Of a stretch of DNA of 64,000 nucleotides, positions 24,302 to 33,243 are shown piece after piece (positions within the stretch are counted from its first letter, which is position 1; each line of letters starts with the position of its first letter). The DNA is from Flavobacteriales bacterium (GTDB taxonomy: Bacteria; Bacteroidota; Bacteroidia; Flavobacteriales_F; PHOS-HE28): positions 124,001-188,000 of the forward strand of contig JADJTW010000005.1 of NCBI GenBank assembly GCA_016710965.1, written 5' to 3'. Under the pieces are notes generated by a model that saw nothing but the letters and a program-made list of their open reading frames with translations, had not been told where the DNA came from and searched no databases. Made by a program: the position numbers and the translations under genes.

Positions 24302-25198
24302 ATGGCCGTGGACCATTACAAGGTACTGGGGGTGGAACGCACCGCTACTGCGGATGCCATCAAGGCTGCTTATCGCAAGCTGGCGCGGAAGTACCACCCT
24401 GACCTGAACCCGAACGACGCCGGCGCGAAGAAGAAGTTCCAGGAGATCAACGAAGCCAATGAAGTGCTGAGCGACCCGGAGAGCCGCGCGAAATACGATA
24501 AGTACGGCGAACACTGGAAGCACGGCGAGCAATACGAGCAGGCCCGGCGGCAGCATGGCCAGCCACCCGGCGCCGGCTTTGGTGGTGGTACACCATACGA
24601 AGGGTTCCAAGGCGGTACCGGCAACGAGGACTACGCCGACCTCTTCGGTTCCATGTTCGGAAGTCGTGGGGGCCGGCAGGCGAAATTCCGTGGACAGGAC
24701 TACCATAGCGAATTGCAACTGGACCTGGTAAGCGCTTCGACTACGCACAAGCAGGCGCTCACCGTTAACGGGAAGCCGATACGCATAACGGTACCAGCCG
24801 GCGTAGAGAACGGGCAGACCATCCGTATCGCCGATCACGGCGGCCCCGGTGTGAACGGCGGCCCCAACGGCGACCTCTACCTTACGTTCATCGTGAAGGA
24901 CCATCCGCGTTTCAAGCGCACCGGCGCGGACCTGCACACCACTTTGGACGTGGACCTGTACACCGCCGTGCTCGGTGGCGATGCAGTGCTCGAAACGCTT
25001 GATGGAACAGTGAAGCTCAAGGTGTCACCGTCAACGCAGAACGGAGAGCGTGTCAAGTTGAAGGGCAAGGGGTTCCCGGTGTACAAGAAGGAGGGGGCTT
25101 TCGGCGACCTGTACGTGACATACAATGTGAAACTGCCCACGCAGCTCACCGATGAGCAGCGTTCGCTCTTCGAACAATTGAAAGCCACGAGACACTGA
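24302..25198 (+). CDS. cbpA: Curved DNA-binding protein / DnaJ-type co-chaperone CbpA
   Basis: 298 residues. N-terminal J domain with the HPD tripeptide in RKYHPDLNPND, a Gly/Phe-rich linker (GFGGGTPYEGFQGGTGNEDY), and a DnaJ C-terminal substrate-binding domain (KPIRITVPAGVENGQTIRI ... LKGKGFPVYKKEGAFGDLYV) without the zinc-finger domain. It stimulates DnaK and, in Escherichia coli, also binds curved DNA. It is followed after five bases by its modulator gene cbpM, an operon known from other bacteria. Confidence 0.93.
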   Translation: MAVDHYKVLGVERTATADAIKAAYRKLARKYHPDLNPNDAGAKKKFQEINEANEVLSDPESRAKYDKYGEHWKHGEQYEQARRQHGQPPGAGFGGGTPYEGFQGGTGNEDYADLFGSMFGSRGGRQAKFRGQDYHSELQLDLVSASTTHKQALTVNGKPIRITVPAGVENGQTIRIADHGGPGVNGGPNGDLYLTFIVKDHPRFKRTGADLHTTLDVDLYTAVLGGDAVLETLDGTVKLKVSPSTQNGERVKLKGKGFPVYKKEGAFGDLYVTYNVKLPTQLTDEQRSLFEQLKATRH

Positions 25199-25203
25199 CC
25201 GCC

Positions 25204-25500
25204 ATGGACACGCAACAACTGGTCTCCATCGCCACCTTCTGCAAGCACGAGGAAGTGGAGCTCGCCTTCGTGCATTCGCTGCACGAACGTGGTCTTATCG
25301 AAGTGGTTGTCCAGGACGAGGTGCCATACATAGCACCCGACCACCTGCCCCGCTTGGAGCAACTAGCGCGCTTGCACTACCAACTGGACATCAACCTGGA
25401 AGGCATCGAAGCACTGAGCCATCTGCTTGAACGTGTGGAGCGCATGCAAGAGGACGTGCGCATCCTGCGCGAACGCCTGCGCCTGTACGAGGATCAGTAG
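25204..25500 (+). CDS. cbpM: Chaperone modulator CbpM
   Basis: 98 residues, MerR-like helix-turn-helix start (LVSIATFCKHEEVELAFVHSLHERGLIEV) and a C-terminal coiled coil (LLERVERMQEDVRILRERL). CbpM binds the J domain of CbpA and inhibits its activity. Position directly after cbpA supports the call. A long perfect hairpin follows. Confidence 0.9.
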   Translation: MDTQQLVSIATFCKHEEVELAFVHSLHERGLIEVVVQDEVPYIAPDHLPRLEQLARLHYQLDINLEGIEALSHLLERVERMQEDVRILRERLRLYEDQ

Positions 25501-25521
25501 CCATCCGCCCGCACCTTCTCT

Positions 25522-25563
25522 GATGCAAAAGGGCCGCTCCGGATGGAGCGGCCCTTTTGCATC
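25522..25563. terminator. Bidirectional terminator between cbpM and metalloprotease gene
   Basis: GATGCAAAAGGGCCGCTCC and its perfect reverse complement are separated by GGAT. The 19-bp stem has A-rich and T-rich ends, so it works on both strands for the two convergent genes. Confidence 0.85.
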
Positions 25564-25575
25564 GCGTTCTGCTTG

Positions 25576-27747
25576 CTAGCGTCCGATCATCAGCTTCTGC
25601 ACGCTGCTGCCGGTGTTGTTGCTGGCGCGCACCATGTAGAGGCCCTCGGCCAGCCCGATGCCGCGGCCATCGATCTCGATGGGGGCGCCGCCGTTGGGCT
25701 GGAACTTGTCCTGGTACACCACCGCGCCGCGCAGGTCGGTGATGGTCACCTCGGTGCTGGAGCTTTCCATGCCGATCACCTGCAAGGTGAAGGCGCCGGT
25801 GGTGGGGTTGGGGTAAAGGGTGATGAAGCCTTCATTGATCAGGTCCTGCATGCCCACGGGCACGCCGATCCAGATGTCGTCGATGAAGAAGTGCCCCGAG
25901 TACGCCGAGCTGATGAAGCGGAAGCGGAAGCGCACGTCATTGGCCAACAACGAGCCGGGCAGGGTGTAGGTCTTAAGCTTCCACTCGGCAGGCGGCAGGC
26001 TGTTGTTGTTTCCGTTGGTCAAGAGTGCGGTGCCCGTGATGGTACCGCGGGTCTGCCAGGTCCTGCCGCAATCGAAGCTCGATTCCACTTCGAGCCGCTC
26101 GGTCACGTTGGCGATATCAGCGGTGTTGGTGCTGTATGCGTAGCGGAAGCTGAAGGTGCCACTGCTGGCGCCGGTGAGGTTCAGGAGCGGCGTCACGAAG
26201 TCGTCGTAATCACCGGCGTTGTCAGGGTCAATGAAGTCCAATTGGTTGCGGTCGCCGCTGTTGAGCATCACGCAGGCATTGCCCGTTGCGCCGCCGCCGG
26301 TGAACCGGAAGAAGGCGGTATGGTTGTTCTCGTAGTTGAAGCCCACGTAGGGGTAAAGGTTGGTGCCCTGCATGTCCTCGAAGCTCTCGAAGTAGGGCGT
26401 GGCGGCCACATCAGGGGTGCCGATGTAAACGGCGTAGGGATCGGTCTTGCTGCTGCTGCCTTGAGCGTTGCTCACGGTGAGGCTCACGGTCTTCCAGCCG
26501 CCGCCGGTGAACTGCACCGTGGGGTTGCGCACGCTGCTGGTGGCAGGGTTGCCGTCCTGGAAGGTCCAGGACCAGCTCTCCACATCGGCGCGGGCGCTGT
26601 TGTCATAGAAGCGCACAGTGGTGTTGTCGCACGACATCGGGGGGAAGGGGATGGCGGGCTGGGCAGGGCTGGTGCCCACTTGCGCGTAGAAATCGGCTTC
26701 GGGGGGGCAGAGCTGCTGGAAGCCTTCTGCGGTTCCGGTGCTCTCCAAATTGTACGAGGTCCAAAGAAGATTACGCTGGTAGGTGGGGGAATTCAGGGCG
26801 GAACGGGCGCGTTCGCGCTGGCCATCGGTGAACATGCGCGAGCAGTAGGAGTATTCCATGTAGTTCTGGAAGTTCTCCAGGATCGTGGAATCGCAGTCAT
26901 TCGCGTCGTTCGCTGTTGGGGCGATCGAGCCGCATGTCGACCCAGGGCAGCAGTTCCACCCGCGAGTAAGGGGAGTATCGTCCACTCCATCATCTCCGCA
27001 AACTTCCTGCATGTGGCCGGGAGGCGCATTCTCAGGAACGCCGTTGTTCGTTCCCCATACGTGAGCCAGGCTCAGGTAGTGGCCCACCTCGTGCGTAAGG
27101 GCGCGTGATACGAAAGTGCCGCTGGTTCCGATCGATCCTACATAATCCTGCAGGATCATGATGCCATCCAGCACGCTCCATGAACCGTAGGTGAAATAGC
27201 CCGCTGCGCCGCTGCCGATCTGCTTGGTAACCCAGATATTCAGGTACCGGTTGCGCGGCCAAGGGGTGAGCTTGCTGGTCTCGCCTCCACGGAAGGTTTC
27301 CACCGACTGGTGGCGCACGATGCCATTGGTGCAATGCCCGATGGGGTCGATGGTGGCCAGACGGAACTCGATGTCCATGTCCGTGAAGAGGTCTTGGAAG
27401 GCAGGCACGATGAGGCTGCTGTCCGGATTGGCCGCGTTGTAGTCGCGGTTGAGGATGCTTACCGCATCATAGATCTGCTCGTTGGTGATGTTCTCCTGAC
27501 CACGCAGATGCAGCACATGGAAGACCACCGGGATGCGGTATACCTGGTCGTCGTCGCGTTGCGCACGGCTGGCCATGATCAGCTCCCGCAACTCCTGCTG
27601 GAAGGCGGCTTCGCGCTCCAGGTAGGTGGGGTCCTGGGCGATCAAGCGGGCGCGCTCCTGGTCGGTGCCGCAGAGCGTGGGCTGCTGGGCTGATACGAGG
27701 CTGGTGAGCGCGAGAACGGAGAGGGAGGCGAGTATCGAACGTTTCAT
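25576..27747 (-). CDS. M43-type (pappalysin-like) metalloprotease with PKD and T9SS domains
   Basis: 723 residues from the ATG at 27747. Signal peptide, propeptide (about 21-70) and metalloprotease domain (about 70-310) with H219-EVG-H223 and H229 in HEVGHYLSLAHVWG. The usual glycine of HExxHxxGxxH is Ser226. CGDDGVDDTPLTRGW matches the M43 cytophagalysin pattern. A PKD domain (WSWTFQDGNPATSSVRNPTVQF), a jelly-roll region (about 490-635) and a type A T9SS domain (ITLYPNPTTGAFTLQV) follow. It is probably a secreted endopeptidase. A box TATCTTGC at 27794-27801 predicts a leader of about 43 bases. The upstream gap to 27967 shows no gene. Confidence 0.88.
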   Translation of the reverse strand: MKRSILASLSVLALTSLVSAQQPTLCGTDQERARLIAQDPTYLEREAAFQQELRELIMASRAQRDDDQVYRIPVVFHVLHLRGQENITNEQIYDAVSILNRDYNAANPDSSLIVPAFQDLFTDMDIEFRLATIDPIGHCTNGIVRHQSVETFRGGETSKLTPWPRNRYLNIWVTKQIGSGAAGYFTYGSWSVLDGIMILQDYVGSIGTSGTFVSRALTHEVGHYLSLAHVWGTNNGVPENAPPGHMQEVCGDDGVDDTPLTRGWNCCPGSTCGSIAPTANDANDCDSTILENFQNYMEYSYCSRMFTDGQRERARSALNSPTYQRNLLWTSYNLESTGTAEGFQQLCPPEADFYAQVGTSPAQPAIPFPPMSCDNTTVRFYDNSARADVESWSWTFQDGNPATSSVRNPTVQFTGGGWKTVSLTVSNAQGSSSKTDPYAVYIGTPDVAATPYFESFEDMQGTNLYPYVGFNYENNHTAFFRFTGGGATGNACVMLNSGDRNQLDFIDPDNAGDYDDFVTPLLNLTGASSGTFSFRYAYSTNTADIANVTERLEVESSFDCGRTWQTRGTITGTALLTNGNNNSLPPAEWKLKTYTLPGSLLANDVRFRFRFISSAYSGHFFIDDIWIGVPVGMQDLINEGFITLYPNPTTGAFTLQVIGMESSSTEVTITDLRGAVVYQDKFQPNGGAPIEIDGRGIGLAEGLYMVRASNNTGSSVQKLMIGR

Positions 27748-27967
27748 CGTTGTCCGAGGGATTGCTGTGGGGTTGTTTCTCAACAAGGCGGCCGCAAGAT
27801 AGGCGCGGGAGCTATTGGCAGAAACACCCGGGCCCAAGGCTTGTTCTCCCGTGTTCGCGCGGCGGCTCCCAAGCGAGTGCCCGAAAGCCGCTGGCCCTAG
27901 GGCGAAGCGGCGCGCCGCCGTTCCGATACCACCTGTTTCGGGGTCGTATAGAATGCGCGCAGGATCG

Positions 27968-29152
27968 CTATCGGTTCTCTTCCAACACGGCCAGGATCGC
28001 AGCGCAGGCCTGCCGCACTTCAGCTTCGCCGATGGTCAGCGGCGGGGCTATGCGGAAGGCGGTGGGGCAGGAGAGGAACCAGAAGCCGAGCACGCCCCTG
28101 GCCAGGCAGCCCTCCACCATGCGTTGCACGCGCTTGGCATCGCACAGGTCCACGGCCAGCATCAGCCCTTCGCCCCGCACTTCCCCGATGGCACCATGCA
28201 CGAGATTTTGCTTGAAGAACTCACCCATGATCACGGCATTTTCCACGAGCCTTTCTTCCACCAGCACTTCCAGCGCAGCCAGCCCGGCCACGCACGGCAG
28301 GGGGTGCCCGCCGAAGGTGGTGATGTGGCCCAGCACGGGGTCATGCGTTAGCAGGTGCATGCGTTCGTGCGAGCTGATGAAGGCGCCCATGGGCAGGCCT
28401 CCGCCAAGCGCCTTGCCCAGCACCAGGATGTCGGGCACCACGCCGAAGCGATCGAAGGCGAAGAGCTTTCCAGTGCGTCCGAATCCGGTCTGCACTTCAT
28501 CGAAGATCAGCAGCGCACCGGTCTCATCGCACCGCTTGCGCAGGGCGGCCATCCATGCGCCGTCCGGCAGGCGCACGCCCGCATCGCCCTGGATGGGTTC
28601 CACCACCACGGCAGCAGTGCGCCCGGTGATCAGGTGCAGGTCTTCGATGCTGTTGAAGCGCATGTGGCTCACGTCCGGCAGAAGCGGCCGGTTGCGGTAC
28701 TTCTTCGTTTCGTTGTCCGTAAGGCTCAGCGAGCCGTGCGTGCTGCCGTGGTAGCTCTTGCGGCAGCCCACCAGGTGCGTGCGGCCGGTGGCGCGCTTGG
28801 CCAGTTTCAGCGCGCCTTCGATGGCTTCTGTTCCGCTGTTGACGAAATAGACCGAACCGAGCGAAGCCGGAAGCAGCGACGCGATCTTCTCGGCGAAGCG
28901 CACCTGGGGTTCCTGCCGGAACTCGCCGAAGGGGATCACGTGCAGATAGCGATCGCATTGCGCCTTGATGGCCGCCACCACCTTCGGGTGCCGGTGCCCG
29001 GTGTTGTTCACCGCCAGGCCGGCCACCAGGTCGAGGTAGCGTTGCCCGTTGCGGTCCGTAAGCCAGCAGCCTTCGGCATCCACGATGTCCAGGCCCAGCG
29101 GGTGCGGACCGGTATGCGCGAGGTGCTCGCCGAGCGGATAGGTATGAGGCAT
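27968..29152 (-). CDS. Class III PLP-dependent aminotransferase
   Basis: 394 residues from the ATG at 29152. Family signatures: DLVAGLAVNNTGHRHPKVVAAI, VNSGTEAIEGALKLAKRATGR, the catalytic-region IFDEVQTGFGRTGKLFAFD and the PLP-lysine segment ILVLGKALGGGLPMG. Close families are acetylornithine/ornithine and 4-aminobutyrate transaminases; the substrate cannot be fixed from sequence. The start codon abuts a 13-bp inverted repeat. It is the last gene of a minus-strand run that begins at 34122 but may be separated by that hairpin. Confidence 0.88.
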   Translation of the reverse strand: MPHTYPLGEHLAHTGPHPLGLDIVDAEGCWLTDRNGQRYLDLVAGLAVNNTGHRHPKVVAAIKAQCDRYLHVIPFGEFRQEPQVRFAEKIASLLPASLGSVYFVNSGTEAIEGALKLAKRATGRTHLVGCRKSYHGSTHGSLSLTDNETKKYRNRPLLPDVSHMRFNSIEDLHLITGRTAAVVVEPIQGDAGVRLPDGAWMAALRKRCDETGALLIFDEVQTGFGRTGKLFAFDRFGVVPDILVLGKALGGGLPMGAFISSHERMHLLTHDPVLGHITTFGGHPLPCVAGLAALEVLVEERLVENAVIMGEFFKQNLVHGAIGEVRGEGLMLAVDLCDAKRVQRMVEGCLARGVLGFWFLSCPTAFRIAPPLTIGEAEVRQACAAILAVLEENR

Positions 29153-29179
29153 GAGGCCCTTCCACGGTGGAAGGGCCTC
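29153..29179 (-). terminator. Hairpin abutting the aminotransferase start codon
   Basis: GAGGCCCTTCCAC, one base, GTGGAAGGGCCTC: a perfect 13-bp inverted repeat. It could terminate the sigma-factor operon upstream or, as part of a leader, hide the aminotransferase start region. There is no T-run after it on the minus strand, so classical termination is uncertain. Confidence 0.5.
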
Positions 29180-29198
29180 AAAGGTCGGTGGCTTCCGG

Positions 29199-29702
29199 CT
29201 ATCGCCTGCCGCCGGGCGGTGGACCGGGCCTGCCATCGCGCCGCTCTTCCATGCGTTCGCGGAAGCGCCGAAGCACCTCGCGGTTGAAGTCGCGCTCGGC
29301 CTTCACCAGTTGCAGCGTCTTCACCGCACCGATGCTCTTGATGAAGCGATCATTGTATGTGCGCTCCAATTCCAGTTCGCGTGCGCGGATGTCCAATCCT
29401 TTGTTGAGCGTTTCCTTCGCTTTGGCGTCATCGAGCTCGCCATCGCGTGCGCCCTTGTGCAGTTCGCGCATCTCCCTGCGCTGCTTCTCGCGCGCTTCGT
29501 CGTACTCGTTGTACACGGGCCAGAAGCGCTGGGCCTCATCGCTGGTGAGCCCGAGCTTGGTGGTGATGTAAGCGGATTTCTGCGCCTTGATCTCCTGCAT
29601 GCGTTCGGGCGCAAGGCCGGGCATGTCGTCTTCCTGTGCATTCGCGATGCACGCGAAGAAGGCAAGGAACAAGAAGGTGGCGATGCGGGTGAGCGTTCTC
29701 AT
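29199..29702 (-). CDS. Small secreted Spy/CpxP-like helical protein
   Basis: 167 residues. Signal peptide MRTLTRIATFLFLAFFACIANA, then a highly charged helical region with 'LTSDEAQRFWPVYNEYDEAREKQRREMRELHK', similar to the LTxxQ-type periplasmic stress proteins and heavy-metal sensors found behind ECF sigma modules in Bacteroidota. The tail is rich in Pro, Gly and Arg. It overlaps the upstream anti-sigma-like gene by ATGA, so it belongs to the sigma operon. It probably acts as a periplasmic chaperone or sensor. Confidence 0.65.
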   Translation of the reverse strand: MRTLTRIATFLFLAFFACIANAQEDDMPGLAPERMQEIKAQKSAYITTKLGLTSDEAQRFWPVYNEYDEAREKQRREMRELHKGARDGELDDAKAKETLNKGLDIRARELELERTYNDRFIKSIGAVKTLQLVKAERDFNREVLRRFRERMEERRDGRPGPPPGGRR

Positions 29703-30169
29703 AGTTGTTCGATCAGGAGGTCCAAGGGCAGTTCTTCGTGCTCCAGATAAGCGGCGAGTTCTTCATGGCTGAGGCCATCAACGGCTTGCGAAAAGGGCTC
29801 GGGCGCTTCGTCGAGCAGCACGTACAAGTCGCTCTCGTCCATCGCATCCAGGTCGATCTCGGTGGGTGCGATCGCGAGCTCTGCCACTACGGTGCTCTCG
29901 CTCGTCGGACCCTGGCGAAGGGTGAAGTAGAAGGCCGTGACGATCACCGCTACCACTGCAGCGATGCCTGCGAAGCGCGCGGCCACCGTGCTGCGGGCCA
30001 TCCATTCGCGCAGCACCACCATCGCGCTAGGGCGCATAGCGATGCGAGCCTGCACGGTGCTGGGGAAGCGATCGAAGAAGCCATCGGGCGCCACGAAGGG
30101 GTCCACCTTCGGGAGGGAGCGAAGGAAGGGGGCATCCTTCAGTTCGTCGTGCGTATCGCGGGCTTCCAT
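29699..30169 (-). CDS. Putative anti-sigma factor, single-pass membrane protein
   Basis: 156 residues with one membrane helix (AARFAGIAAVVAVIVTAFYFTL, about 64-85), a cytoplasmic N-terminal part (PFLRSLPKVDPFVAPDGFFDRFPSTV, a Bacteroidota motif 'PF.vP.gYF') and an acidic outer part ending HEELPLDLLIEQL. Position 28 bases behind an ECF sigma gene supports a regulatory role, but no zinc-binding anti-sigma motif is visible. The function is inferred from context. Confidence 0.6.
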   Translation of the reverse strand: MEARDTHDELKDAPFLRSLPKVDPFVAPDGFFDRFPSTVQARIAMRPSAMVVLREWMARSTVAARFAGIAAVVAVIVTAFYFTLRQGPTSESTVVAELAIAPTEIDLDAMDESDLYVLLDEAPEPFSQAVDGLSHEELAAYLEHEELPLDLLIEQL

Positions 30170-30197
30170 GGCGTTCGGGACTATGATGGGCCGGTGG

Positions 30198-30755
30198 CTA
30201 CTTGGTTTGATCGGTGGTCACCCAGCTTTCGATCTTCTTAACAGCGATGTGGTAGCTGCTCTTGAGCGCGCCCACGCTGGTGCCGGTGATGGCGCTGATC
30301 TCCTCGTACTTCAGCTCCTCGAAGTACTTCATGGTGAACACCGCGCGCTGCTTGTCGGGCAATTTCATCATGGCCCGTTGCAGCTTCTTCTGGATGAGGT
30401 CGCCACTGAAGTGCTCGCTGCTGTCCAATGTGGTGGTCAAGCGCTCCACCACGGCCTGGTCGCTGGTGAAAAGGCTGCGCTTCAGGCTGCGCAGGTGATT
30501 GAGGCATTCGTTGTGCGCGATCCGGTGAAGCCAGCTGTAGAGCTTGCTGTCCTCGCGGAACCTGTCCAGTCCGTTCCACGCTTTGATGAAGGTGTTCTGG
30601 AGCACGTCCTGCGCCTCGTCATGGTCGGTGATCATGCGGCGGATGAAGCTGTACAACCTGCGCTGGTACTGGCGCACAAGGAGGTTGAAGGCATAGTGGC
30701 GGCTCTCTTCCTTGCGGAAGAGCGCGAGGAGCTCGTGGTCGGACAACTCGCTCAT
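30198..30755 (-). CDS. ECF-type RNA polymerase sigma factor
   Basis: 185 residues. Region 2 (LVRQYQRRLYSFIRRMITDHDEAQDVLQNTFIKAWNGL ... WLHRIAHNECLNHLR) and region 4 (LPDKQRAVFTMKYFEELKYEEISAITGTSVGALKSSYHIAVKKIE) are complete. It directs RNA polymerase to a stress or envelope regulon. It lies 22 bases downstream of the transketolase C gene and 28 bases upstream of a membrane protein that is its likely regulator. Confidence 0.93.
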   Translation of the reverse strand: MSELSDHELLALFRKEESRHYAFNLLVRQYQRRLYSFIRRMITDHDEAQDVLQNTFIKAWNGLDRFREDSKLYSWLHRIAHNECLNHLRSLKRSLFTSDQAVVERLTTTLDSSEHFSGDLIQKKLQRAMMKLPDKQRAVFTMKYFEELKYEEISAITGTSVGALKSSYHIAVKKIESWVTTDQTK

Positions 30756-30777
30756 GCGAAGACCGACAGGGTGTTGG

Positions 30778-31731
30778 CTATTTGCGCTGGATGGCGCGGT
30801 GCGCGGCAGCCACGATATCCGGCACGTCCAGTCCGTACTTCTTCAGCAACTGGTCCGGCGTGCCGCTCTCGCCGAAGCTGTCGTTCACGGCCACGTATTC
30901 CTGCGGGGTCGGTAGGCGCGTGGCCAGCAACTGCGCGATGGTATCGCCCAAGCCGCCGTACCGGTTGTGCTCCTCGCAGGATACCACGCATTCCGTCTTG
31001 CTGACGGAGGCTAGGACGGCATCGGCATCCAGTGGTTTGATCGTGTGGACGTTGATGACCTCGGCGTTCACGCCTTCCTTCTGCAATTCCTTTGCGGCTA
31101 TCAAGGCACGCCATACCAGGTGCCCGCAGGCGAAGATGCTTACGTCGCTGCCTTCGATCAGGCGCTGCGCTTTGCCGATCTGGAACTTCATTTCGTTCGG
31201 GATGAACACGGGCCACTTCGGTCGTCCGAAGCGCAGGTACACGGGACCTTCATGCGCGGCGATGGCGATGGTGGCCTGCCGCGTCTGGTTGTAGTCGCAG
31301 GGCACGATCACCGTCATGCCGGGCAGCATGCGCATGAGGCCGATGTCCTCCAGGATCTGGTGCGTGGCGCCGTCCTCGCCGAGGGTGAGGCCCGCGTGGC
31401 TGGCGCAGATCTTCACGTTCTTGCCCGCGTAGGCGATGCTCTGGCGGATCTGGTCGTACACGCGGCCCGTGCTGAAATTGGCGAAGGTGCCCGTGAAGGG
31501 GATCTTGCCGCCGATAGTGAGGCCCGCCGCGATGCCCATCATGTTCGCCTCGGCGATGCCCACCTGGAAGAAGCGTTCGGGGAACTCCTTCTGGAAGGCG
31601 TCCATCTTCAACGATCCAGTGAGGTCGGCGCAGAGGCCCACGACGTTCGGGTTGTTGCGGCCGAGTTCCAGCAGTCCGGCGCCGAAGCCGCTGCGGGTGT
31701 CCTTCTGGTCGAGGATGGGATAGGCGCTCAT
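30778..31731 (-). CDS. Transketolase, C-terminal (pyrimidine-binding) subunit
   Basis: 317 residues, holding the central Pyr domain and the C-terminal transketolase domain: LGLCADLTGSLKMD-like start, QVGIAEANMMGIAAGL with the catalytic Glu that activates thiamine diphosphate, THQILEDIGLMRMLPGMTVI, and a C-terminal domain from DVSIFACGHLVWRAL. With the N-terminal subunit at 33244-34122 it should form an active split transketolase transferring two-carbon units. The vWA gene lies between the halves, six bases upstream of this start. Confidence 0.92.
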   Translation of the reverse strand: MSAYPILDQKDTRSGFGAGLLELGRNNPNVVGLCADLTGSLKMDAFQKEFPERFFQVGIAEANMMGIAAGLTIGGKIPFTGTFANFSTGRVYDQIRQSIAYAGKNVKICASHAGLTLGEDGATHQILEDIGLMRMLPGMTVIVPCDYNQTRQATIAIAAHEGPVYLRFGRPKWPVFIPNEMKFQIGKAQRLIEGSDVSIFACGHLVWRALIAAKELQKEGVNAEVINVHTIKPLDADAVLASVSKTECVVSCEEHNRYGGLGDTIAQLLATRLPTPQEYVAVNDSFGESGTPDQLLKKYGLDVPDIVAAAHRAIQRK

Positions 31732-31737
31732 GTATGT

Positions 31738-33177
31738 TCAGAAGTTGAGGGTGACGGCGCGGCCGCTTTCCACGGCCACGTCCTTGGTGATGCCGTACTC
31801 GATCTCGCGCGCGTACTGGCTGCGATAGATCACTTGATAGCTGCCGGGCTGCAGGCGGTATTGGCCGCGCGCGGCGCCGGGGTCCAGATCGGCCACCCAC
31901 ACCAGTTCATCGCCCTGTTTCAAGAAGATCGCGCCGGGCCCCGGTACCGAAGGCAGCACGTTGAGCACGCCCGGGCGCGGCACTACGATGTCGGTGTTCC
32001 TGCCCTGCTCCACGCGCACGTTGGGGATGAGCGTGCGCGGCAGCGTGAGCACTTCCAAGTCATAGGTGCCTACGCGATAGCGCTGCGTGGTGCCCATGTC
32101 CTGTGCAAGCAGGGTGTTCATTTCGCCGCTGCGCCGCACGATGCATGATACGGTGCCCGCATCGGGCGGTCCGGTGCCCATCTTCACGCTCAAGCTGCCC
32201 ATGCCGGCATCCACGGCGATGTTGGTATGCACGCCGGGCTTCACCGCCACGTTCTCGCGCACGCTGGGCGGAACGGTGTGCGCCACCACACGATAGGTGA
32301 AGATGGGATCGAGGCTCAACGTGTCCGGCGTGCCGTGCTGGTTCATTGTGTGCTCCAGGTGGTAACGCACTTGGCCGGTCTTCTGGTCGTATAGCGTAAC
32401 GGCCACGTCGGTCTCGGTGGGCTTGGCGTCGGTGGTCATCAGGCTGATCTGCGCCGTGGTGCTGTTGAGCGCCTGCGTCACCACCACTTTCAGCACATGC
32501 TCGAAGAGCTCGGGCGTGCTCGCATCGAAGTAGTTGCCCACGCACTGCAAGGAGTAGCGGTCGTTCTCGGTGAGGCCCACGCCGATGACGAAGGGCTTCA
32601 GCACGATGCCTTTCGCTTGCAAGGCGCGGCTCACCGCGCACGGGTCCTCATCGCACGCTTCGATGCCGTCGGTGATGAGGATGATGACGTTGCGCACCTT
32701 GCGGGTATCGTTGAAGGTGGTCGGCGGGAAATCGCCGGCCGCCTTCTCCAACGACCGTGCGATGGGCGTGGTGCCCAGGCAGCGTGTGGCCAGCAGCTTC
32801 TGCCGCATGGGTTCAATGCTGCTTCCGCTGAAGGGCACTTCGAGCTTGGTATCGTCGCAATCCTGCTTGCCTGGGTGTATCGCGGTCTGGTGGCCGTAGA
32901 GGCGCAGGGCGAGTTCCAAGTCCGGCTGTCCTTCCAGCTGCTTCAACGATTTCAGCAGCAGCTCGCGCGCGGTGTTGATCTTGGGCTGGTTGCCCCAGAA
33001 CGCGTTCATGCTGTTGCTGGCGTCGAAGACGAAGAGCATGCGCGTGAGCGGGGGCTTCTGCGCGGCTTCCTGCGCGCTCGCTGCAAGGGGGCGCATTACC
33101 AGCACACCGCTCAAGGCCAATGCAGCGAAGAGGAACGATTGCGCGAGCGAGGGGATCCGGGGTCGCATGGGTTCCAT
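31738..33177 (-). CDS. Secreted von Willebrand factor A domain protein
   Basis: 479 residues from the ATG at 33177; ATG at 33168 is a second choice. Signal peptide, then a vWA domain with MIDAS D52-x-S54-x-S56 (FDASNSMNAF), GTTPIARS and LITDGIEACDEDP. From about residue 260 a series of beta-sandwich, PEGA-like segments follows (VSCIVRRSGEMNTLLAQDMG; YQVIYRSQYAREIEYGITK). It binds a metal-dependent partner outside the inner membrane; no membrane anchor is visible besides the signal. Its placement between two transketolase halves, with a 6-base gap behind and 66 bases ahead, is unusual. Confidence 0.85.
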   Translation of the reverse strand: MEPMRPRIPSLAQSFLFAALALSGVLVMRPLAASAQEAAQKPPLTRMLFVFDASNSMNAFWGNQPKINTARELLLKSLKQLEGQPDLELALRLYGHQTAIHPGKQDCDDTKLEVPFSGSSIEPMRQKLLATRCLGTTPIARSLEKAAGDFPPTTFNDTRKVRNVIILITDGIEACDEDPCAVSRALQAKGIVLKPFVIGVGLTENDRYSLQCVGNYFDASTPELFEHVLKVVVTQALNSTTAQISLMTTDAKPTETDVAVTLYDQKTGQVRYHLEHTMNQHGTPDTLSLDPIFTYRVVAHTVPPSVRENVAVKPGVHTNIAVDAGMGSLSVKMGTGPPDAGTVSCIVRRSGEMNTLLAQDMGTTQRYRVGTYDLEVLTLPRTLIPNVRVEQGRNTDIVVPRPGVLNVLPSVPGPGAIFLKQGDELVWVADLDPGAARGQYRLQPGSYQVIYRSQYAREIEYGITKDVAVESGRAVTLNF

Positions 33178-33243
33178 CCTGATCAATGGACCGTTGCGAT
33201 GGGTAAGAAGCGTGCCACGCTGTGGGCGCCGTAAGCTCATCGC

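Noticed and set aside
25543..27108. 521-codon plus-strand frame over the metalloprotease
   Set aside because: Antisense shadow, low-complexity Gly/Val/His composition.
27748..27967. Possible small gene or terminator in the 220-base gap
   Set aside because: Only a GC palindrome (near 27910) and the metalloprotease promoter box were found; no convincing ORF or T-tailed hairpin.
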